The notes under the pieces are model-generated. The model was not told the DNA's origin and did not search any database. It saw only the letters and a list, made by a program, of their open reading frames with translations. Source: an uncultured Oscillospiraceae bacterium (GTDB taxonomy: Bacteria; Bacillota; Clostridia; Oscillospirales; Ruminococcaceae). From it: 8,006 nt of DNA. Position numbers and translations under genes: made by a program. The stretch's first letter is position 1; the number at the start of each line of letters is the position of its first letter. This document shows, in pieces, positions 4,472 through 8,006 of this stretch. The stretch lies in assembly GCA_910587465.1 (NCBI GenBank), contig CAJUMS010000108.1, forward strand, positions 1-8,006. Reading direction: 5' to 3'.

Positions 4472-7069
4472 TTATAGTCTGTGTTTTCTGAGCAATATAT
4501 CATGTTTCTGCTGCTCCCTGTCAGGTGCGTTCTTTCCCTCGAACATCTTTTCATATGTTTCTGCCAGCTTATCAACGCGCTCATCACCACTTCTGAAAGC
4601 AGCTTCCCGCATAATGTAAGGTGTCACATTCAGCCTCAGCGCATCGTTCCCGACCTTTAAGAGGTTATCTTGCAGCGGAGATACCCTACCCTCTGCTATG
4701 TCACTTAACCGTTTGGGCAACTCGTCATAAAAGCGCGACTGCTTGACTTCAAGCGGAATAAAATCCTCCAGCGGCTTAAACCCGACATCATCAACATAAT
4801 ACGCATTGTCCTCCAACACCACAACATCGGAAACGCTGAGCGAATGACCCTTGAAATCTTCAGGGCGGTCATGGTTGAACTTTTCAAACAGCGACTCCAG
4901 CTTCTCGCCCAGATTGCCGCTCAAATCAGCAGCGTTGCCCTCATAAACCTTTTCATAGTTAGCAAAATCAGGCTTCTTCCCAGCCTTTGTAATGTCCTCG
5001 TAAGGTTGAAAACGAATATCATGCGTTTCATCGCCGCTTTTAAGCTGATAAATCTCGTAAGTCTGCTTAGGCTCGATTTTAGGCGCGCTCATAAGCTGCG
5101 CGAGGAACTTGTTGCACTTCTCATAATCGCCTTTTGCGACCTCCTGCCCAATGGAATACTTGCCCTCGTCGTTCTTAACGTACTCCTGTAAAACGTGTGT
5201 GTCTGCGGCTCTCTTGTCGGAATTGAGATTTATACGATACATTATATCGGGCAATTCCTCTTGCGCACGGTCATTATACATCTTCGCGGAAATCTCGTCC
5301 AACGTTTGCGGGTGAACAAACTCGACTTTTACGCTGTTTTTCTTCTGCTCGTAAATTTCAAGCATAGCCTTTTTAGCCTCGGTGATTGACGTAATATTCG
5401 GCTTAGCCACCGTTGTCAGACCATCCGCGCTGATCGAGCATACGGCATAACGTCTTTCACTTACTTGCCTAACAGCAAAATATTCGGTAGGCTTTTCGGG
5501 AAAATTCGCCGCGTTTCTGCGTTCATCCAGCTTTTCGAGCGCGGATTTTAACGCTTCGGCGTTTTCGGGAGCGTAGGTTTTTTCGAGCATTACGTCATAC
5601 TCGGCTCTAGACATATCCATTTGCCCCGTCATTCCCGTACCGTCAATGTAGTTGGCATTAACCCGCGTGACCGTCGCATAGAAATCCTTTGCCGTAAGTT
5701 CGGAACTCTTTAATTCACGGTTATATGCCGCGTTGTCAAGCCAACCTATTTCGGGAATAAAAAACTCGTTCGCCGAGGTTTTATAATATTTCGTTTCGGG
5801 TATACCGCGGAAATCATCACGCAATTCAACGCGCTCTGACGAATACAAGAACTTCCCGTCAAAAATTGCGGACAGATTTTTGTCCTGTTCGGGCGCGTTC
5901 AGCCGCAGCTCCTGCTCCATTTCCATCATCTGCTGATAAAGGTGGTTTATCATAACGGGGTGACGTTCCGTCAAGAAATTCAAGCGCATATTATCGCTGT
6001 CAAAGCTGAATTGCGCGGCTCTGTTCTTGACCTCGTTTGTAAACCGTCCGTCGTGATCTTTTAGCTGTATTGTCGCCGCGACCGAATACATAGCGCGGTC
6101 AATTCCGAATTTGTCATTAAGCTGCTTGACAAATCCCTCCAGATCACGCCCCTCATAAGCAACGGAAAGATTGTCCTCAATAAACTTGATACACGCTTTG
6201 GACGCGGCTACGCTGTCTTTCCAAGCACCGAGATTTCCGCTTTGTTTTGCCTCCACAAGCGATTGTGTGCATATAGGAACCGTTTTAAAGCTGCTCGGCT
6301 CGTCCTTGCTCATTTCGGGAATATCCGTGCGCGGCGGCTCTGACGGTTTTGGCTTGGGAATTTGCTCTCTGAAAGCCGTTTCGGGAATCTGCGCCGAACG
6401 ATTATTTAGCTTGTCATACATCTGCTTTACTTTGGCGAGAGCCGCTTCATAACGCGGAATATCCGCTTTGTTGATCGTGATTGTTGTGACCGTTCCCTTG
6501 CGCAAACCGCTAAACCGAACTCCGTCCTCATCAAGCTGCTTTGCGACATTATCCGCGTGACGATTTTTGAGGTTAGTGTAAAACTCCAACTGCCCCTTAC
6601 CGCCAAGTTGATCGTAGGGCGTATTCCCGATAACATTTGGGTTTGCCGACTGCTTCGCATTTCCGTAATTCGGAGGACTTTGGAAATTCGGCTGATAATT
6701 CTGATTTGGAACATTCTGCTGATACTGCGGCGGTGCGCCGTTCTGTTGCGAGTATCCGCGCTCCGGCGCGTTATTCTGCCGATATGACTGCTTTACTTTC
6801 TCGACTGCCGCCTCGTAACGCGAAATATCCGTCTTATTTATCGTAATCGTCGTGATCTTACCTTTGCGCAAGCCGCTGAACCGCACTCCGTCGGCGTTAA
6901 GCTGTTTAGCAATATTGTCCGCATGGCGGTTTTTAAGGTTAGTGTAAAATTGCAGCTCGCCCTTTCCCCCAAGCTGATTATAAGGCGTATTCCCTATAAC
7001 ATTTGGGTTTGTCGGCGCGGACTGCCTGTAATTCTGCTGTCCGTAGCTATCATAATAATTTCTCGCCAT
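4472..7069 (-). CDS. Alternative internal product: 865-aa repeat/DUF3849/YodL protein
   Basis: ATG 7069 (residue 285 of the long frame) begins MARNYYDSYGQQNYR and has GGAGGG (7081-7076) 6 nt upstream, the best initiation signal anywhere in this frame. The resulting 865-residue protein holds both 75-residue repeats, the DUF3849-like and the YodL-like domain, and leaves the peptidase part behind. The sequence just before (LEYQYSAELDFDRTNGGNT) looks like the end of one protein, and MARNYY looks like the start of another. Either two genes fused in frame or one gene makes two products. Because the long form lacks a credible start, this may be the main or only protein expressed now. The evidence is the start signal only. 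Confidence 0.55.
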   Translation of the reverse strand: MARNYYDSYGQQNYRQSAPTNPNVIGNTPYNQLGGKGELQFYTNLKNRHADNIAKQLNADGVRFSGLRKGKITTITINKTDISRYEAAVEKVKQSYRQNNAPERGYSQQNGAPPQYQQNVPNQNYQPNFQSPPNYGNAKQSANPNVIGNTPYDQLGGKGQLEFYTNLKNRHADNVAKQLDEDGVRFSGLRKGTVTTITINKADIPRYEAALAKVKQMYDKLNNRSAQIPETAFREQIPKPKPSEPPRTDIPEMSKDEPSSFKTVPICTQSLVEAKQSGNLGAWKDSVAASKACIKFIEDNLSVAYEGRDLEGFVKQLNDKFGIDRAMYSVAATIQLKDHDGRFTNEVKNRAAQFSFDSDNMRLNFLTERHPVMINHLYQQMMEMEQELRLNAPEQDKNLSAIFDGKFLYSSERVELRDDFRGIPETKYYKTSANEFFIPEIGWLDNAAYNRELKSSELTAKDFYATVTRVNANYIDGTGMTGQMDMSRAEYDVMLEKTYAPENAEALKSALEKLDERRNAANFPEKPTEYFAVRQVSERRYAVCSISADGLTTVAKPNITSITEAKKAMLEIYEQKKNSVKVEFVHPQTLDEISAKMYNDRAQEELPDIMYRINLNSDKRAADTHVLQEYVKNDEGKYSIGQEVAKGDYEKCNKFLAQLMSAPKIEPKQTYEIYQLKSGDETHDIRFQPYEDITKAGKKPDFANYEKVYEGNAADLSGNLGEKLESLFEKFNHDRPEDFKGHSLSVSDVVVLEDNAYYVDDVGFKPLEDFIPLEVKQSRFYDELPKRLSDIAEGRVSPLQDNLLKVGNDALRLNVTPYIMREAAFRSGDERVDKLAETYEKMFEGKNAPDREQQKHDILLRKHRL

Positions 7070-7921
7070 AGTATTCCCTCCATTCGTTCTGTCAAAATCC
7101 AACTCTGCCGAATACTGATACTCTAAAACCGCGAATTTCGCGGTATCGGGCGCGTTCATAATATCCTCGCGGCTGTCTGCGGGAATACCGTCTATAAACA
7201 CATCGGAATTTTTATCCCACATCTCCAGCGCAACGTTCTTTGAAACGTCAATCAGATCAGCACCGCGCTCTACCTCTGATTTCGGCTCTTTCTCAATTCC
7301 GAAGTATCCTCCGAAGTTTTCAATATCCTCGCGTTTCTCAGCCATTCCCTCAGTGTTATCGGGGTAAAGCAGATAGACCGCCTCGCCCTTGTCAAACGCT
7401 TCAAGCGCGGTTTCTTTGTTGTCGATAGGTGTCATATATGTAAAATCGTAGCCGTAATTATCGCGCTGCCGCTGTGTGATCTCCATATCCTCGACAAGCT
7501 GAACCGTTTCGGAAATATCTTCGTGCTGCTCCGCAAATTCGAGAATGGTTTTTGTATCTTCCTCGGAAAATTCCACGCCGCGATCTGAGCAGTCCTCAAT
7601 CAAAAATTCGGCTTTCTGAACGTTATTCAACTCGGTATCCGCGATTTTTTCATCTATCGACAAATGCCGCTTTTGCATTTTCAGCAGCTCCGACTCGATA
7701 GCGTTCGAGATCTGTTTCGCCGCCGATTGAATTTCCTGCAATGCGTTTTTAAGCTGTTCAAGCTGCTTGCCCTCCGACCAAGACGCGATATACGGAAACG
7801 AATATTCGGAAGTGTCGATACCGAATTTTTCCGCGACCATAAACGCTACCGATTCCGCTTGCACTTCCTTTTCGTTACGCGGAGATTTCACGGTAACGAT
7901 CTCACTTTTCGGGTCGTGCAA
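4472..7921 (-). CDS. Large multidomain mobile-element protein (zinc-peptidase remnant, DUF3849-like, YodL-like), 5'-truncated
   Basis: The frame is open from 7987 to TAA/TAG-type stop at 4472 and gives 1149 residues if started at the only candidate, TTG 7921, which has no ribosome binding site. Domains, numbered from there: 1-50, the rest of an HExxH peptidase domain (E-V-Q-A-E-S-V-A-F then YIASW, as in ArdC-associated peptidases); about 107-150 and 160-215, small domains common in such proteins (AVYLLYPDNTE, FGGYFGIE); 305-379 and 427-501, a 75-residue repeat; 380-426, a Q/N/P/Y-rich spacer; about 549-670, a DUF3849-like domain (DKFGIDRAMYSVAATIQLKD, RHPVM); about 907-943, a small polyvalent-protein-type domain (DTHVLQEY); 955-1056, a YodL-like domain (THDIRFQPYED, GHSLSVSDVVVL). 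Such proteins travel on conjugative elements of gut Clostridia; their biochemical role is not established. A second product may start at ATG 7069. The intact ancestor probably extended upstream, so this is at least partly degenerate. Confidence 0.8.
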   Translation of the reverse strand: MHDPKSEIVTVKSPRNEKEVQAESVAFMVAEKFGIDTSEYSFPYIASWSEGKQLEQLKNALQEIQSAAKQISNAIESELLKMQKRHLSIDEKIADTELNNVQKAEFLIEDCSDRGVEFSEEDTKTILEFAEQHEDISETVQLVEDMEITQRQRDNYGYDFTYMTPIDNKETALEAFDKGEAVYLLYPDNTEGMAEKREDIENFGGYFGIEKEPKSEVERGADLIDVSKNVALEMWDKNSDVFIDGIPADSREDIMNAPDTAKFAVLEYQYSAELDFDRTNGGNTMARNYYDSYGQQNYRQSAPTNPNVIGNTPYNQLGGKGELQFYTNLKNRHADNIAKQLNADGVRFSGLRKGKITTITINKTDISRYEAAVEKVKQSYRQNNAPERGYSQQNGAPPQYQQNVPNQNYQPNFQSPPNYGNAKQSANPNVIGNTPYDQLGGKGQLEFYTNLKNRHADNVAKQLDEDGVRFSGLRKGTVTTITINKADIPRYEAALAKVKQMYDKLNNRSAQIPETAFREQIPKPKPSEPPRTDIPEMSKDEPSSFKTVPICTQSLVEAKQSGNLGAWKDSVAASKACIKFIEDNLSVAYEGRDLEGFVKQLNDKFGIDRAMYSVAATIQLKDHDGRFTNEVKNRAAQFSFDSDNMRLNFLTERHPVMINHLYQQMMEMEQELRLNAPEQDKNLSAIFDGKFLYSSERVELRDDFRGIPETKYYKTSANEFFIPEIGWLDNAAYNRELKSSELTAKDFYATVTRVNANYIDGTGMTGQMDMSRAEYDVMLEKTYAPENAEALKSALEKLDERRNAANFPEKPTEYFAVRQVSERRYAVCSISADGLTTVAKPNITSITEAKKAMLEIYEQKKNSVKVEFVHPQTLDEISAKMYNDRAQEELPDIMYRINLNSDKRAADTHVLQEYVKNDEGKYSIGQEVAKGDYEKCNKFLAQLMSAPKIEPKQTYEIYQLKSGDETHDIRFQPYEDITKAGKKPDFANYEKVYEGNAADLSGNLGEKLESLFEKFNHDRPEDFKGHSLSVSDVVVLEDNAYYVDDVGFKPLEDFIPLEVKQSRFYDELPKRLSDIAEGRVSPLQDNLLKVGNDALRLNVTPYIMREAAFRSGDERVDKLAETYEKMFEGKNAPDREQQKHDILLRKHRL
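6419..6643 (-). repeat. Second copy of a 75-codon direct repeat
   Basis: It encodes residues 427-501 of the large frame, from NPNVIGNTPYDQLGGKGQ to EAALAKVKQM, and aligns without gaps to the copy at 6785-7009. Most positions are identical (YTNLKNRHADN-AKQL, DGVRFSGLRKG, TTITINK-DI-RYEAA). The changes are mostly conservative (E/Q, I/V, K/R class). The alternating basic and hydrophobic pattern suggests a small alpha/beta fold, possibly nucleic-acid binding, but no family is claimed. Confidence 0.9.
6644..6784 (-). other. Q/N/P/Y-rich low-complexity linker between the repeats
   Basis: These 47 codons encode a linker made almost only of Gln, Asn, Pro, Tyr, Gly, Ser and Ala (segments such as QQNGAPPQYQQNVPNQ and PNFQSPPNYGNA). 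It is prion-like in composition and surely disordered. A shorter stretch of the same character (residues 285-304) precedes the first repeat, so the unit may be linker plus folded domain, present twice. Confidence 0.85.
6785..7009 (-). repeat. First copy of a 75-codon direct repeat
   Basis: It encodes residues 305-379, from NPNVIGNTPYNQLGGKGE to EAAVEKVKQS. It matches the 6419-6643 copy in length and phase. The DNA of the two copies differs at many third positions (for example in the codons for the TTITIN strand), so the duplication is not recent, or has been held by selection on the protein. Confidence 0.9.
7076..7081 (-). promoter_or_regulatory. Strong internal ribosome binding site
   Basis: Minus-strand GGAGGG lies 6 nt before ATG 7069, inside the open large frame, where it encodes part of T-N-G-G-N-T. 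Its quality and spacing are those of a real gene start, whereas TTG 7921 has none. Confidence 0.7.
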
Positions 7922-7990
7922 TAATTTATGTGCCGCTTCGTGAAAAACGGTTTTTGATGTTGTATAATAAAACTTGACACCAAATTCTCA
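7922..7990 (-). pseudogene. Disrupted start of the HExxH zinc-peptidase domain
   Basis: Upstream of TTG 7921 the same frame continues as SKTVFHEAAHKLLHDPK, with the zinc-binding HEAAH at 7942-7928. This motif belongs to the same domain as the downstream E-V-Q-A-E-S-V-A-F, which supplies the third metal ligand in such peptidases. The frame then runs through EFGVKFYYTT and meets TGA at 7990-7988 with no ATG or GTG on the way. A normal member has a long N-terminal part before HExxH. The gene was therefore broken here by rearrangement, frameshift or nonsense mutation; which of these needs sequence beyond the window. Confidence 0.65.
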
Positions 7991-7991
7991 A
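7964..7991 (-). promoter_or_regulatory. Possible opposing promoter for the truncated minus-strand gene
   Basis: On the minus strand TTGAGA (7991-7986) and TATTAT (7969-7964) are each one mismatch from consensus, 16 bp apart. The pair overlaps the perfect + promoter, giving a divergent, face-to-face arrangement. Transcripts would start near 7957, inside the remaining peptidase sequence, and could feed the internal start at 7069. The match may be chance in AT-rich DNA. Confidence 0.3.
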
Positions 7992-8002
7992 AGAAGTATA
8001 AT
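7974..8002 (+). promoter_or_regulatory. Perfect consensus sigma-A promoter pointing out of the window
   Basis: TTGACA (7974-7979), a 17-bp spacer and TATAAT (7997-8002) match the vegetative consensus at all twelve positions with ideal spacing. The spacer holds a small palindrome, TTCT-CAA-AGAA (7985-7995), a possible operator. Transcription would start near 8009, just beyond the window, away from the truncated gene. The promoter sits at the point where the peptidase homology is lost, so it may belong to a different unit joined here. Confidence 0.75.
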
Positions 8003-8006
8003 GCAA

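Noticed and set aside
4844..5191. Forward 115-codon frame opposite the YodL region
   Set aside because: It is a shadow of the well-supported minus-strand gene, with no start signal.
7919..7921. TTG 7921 as a genuine start of the large protein
   Set aside because: It has no Shine-Dalgarno and falls within the peptidase active-site helix. It is used only as the nominal coordinate.

Overview
The window looks like an accessory, probably mobile, region of a low-to-mid GC Clostridia genome (Oscillospiraceae/Lachnospiraceae-like gut or rumen Firmicute). Three things suggest this: strong AGGAGG-type ribosome binding sites, sigma-A type promoters, and a large minus-strand protein with DUF3849-like and YodL-like domains, which are typical of conjugative elements in these families. 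No taxon can be fixed from the sequence alone.

Left part (1-745). The tail of an unidentified hydrophobic reading frame ends at 53. A control region follows, with two copies of CCGCTCATCC exactly 21 bp apart just upstream of a TTGACA box, the geometry of LytTR-family response-regulator sites. It precedes a gene (272-724) for a secreted 150-residue protein. The signal peptide is clear. The mature part is rich in Tyr and Gly and distantly recalls lactococcin 972-type bacteriocins, but it is not a confident match. Its stop codon lies inside the loop of the rho-independent terminator (708-743).

Middle part (1010-4462). Four tightly packed genes on the + strand encode a 358-residue lipoprotein, two paralogous six-helix membrane proteins of 280 residues each, and a 212-residue ABC ATPase of the BcrA/LanF kind with Glu in the Q-loop position. 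Lipoprotein plus two different permeases plus E-loop ATPase is the parts list of LanI/LanFEG lantibiotic self-immunity and of BcrAB-type peptide resistance. The likely role is removing a membrane-active peptide from the membrane, perhaps the one encoded just upstream. No peptide-modification enzyme is visible. An 11-bp perfect hairpin (4435-4462) closes the operon.

Right part (4472-8006). A very long minus-strand frame converges on the operon. It starts in the middle of an HExxH zinc-peptidase domain (ArdC-associated type). It then has a region with a strong internal start (ATG at 7069, good Shine-Dalgarno), two 75-residue direct repeats with Q/N/P/Y-rich spacers, a DUF3849-like domain, and a C-terminal YodL-like domain. 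The peptidase is cut off at its 5' end: the frame meets TGA at 7990-7988, with no ATG or GTG before it. In that same place is a perfect TTGACA-N17-TATAAT promoter pointing out of the window. The junction therefore looks like a rearrangement or frameshift scar inside a mobile element.
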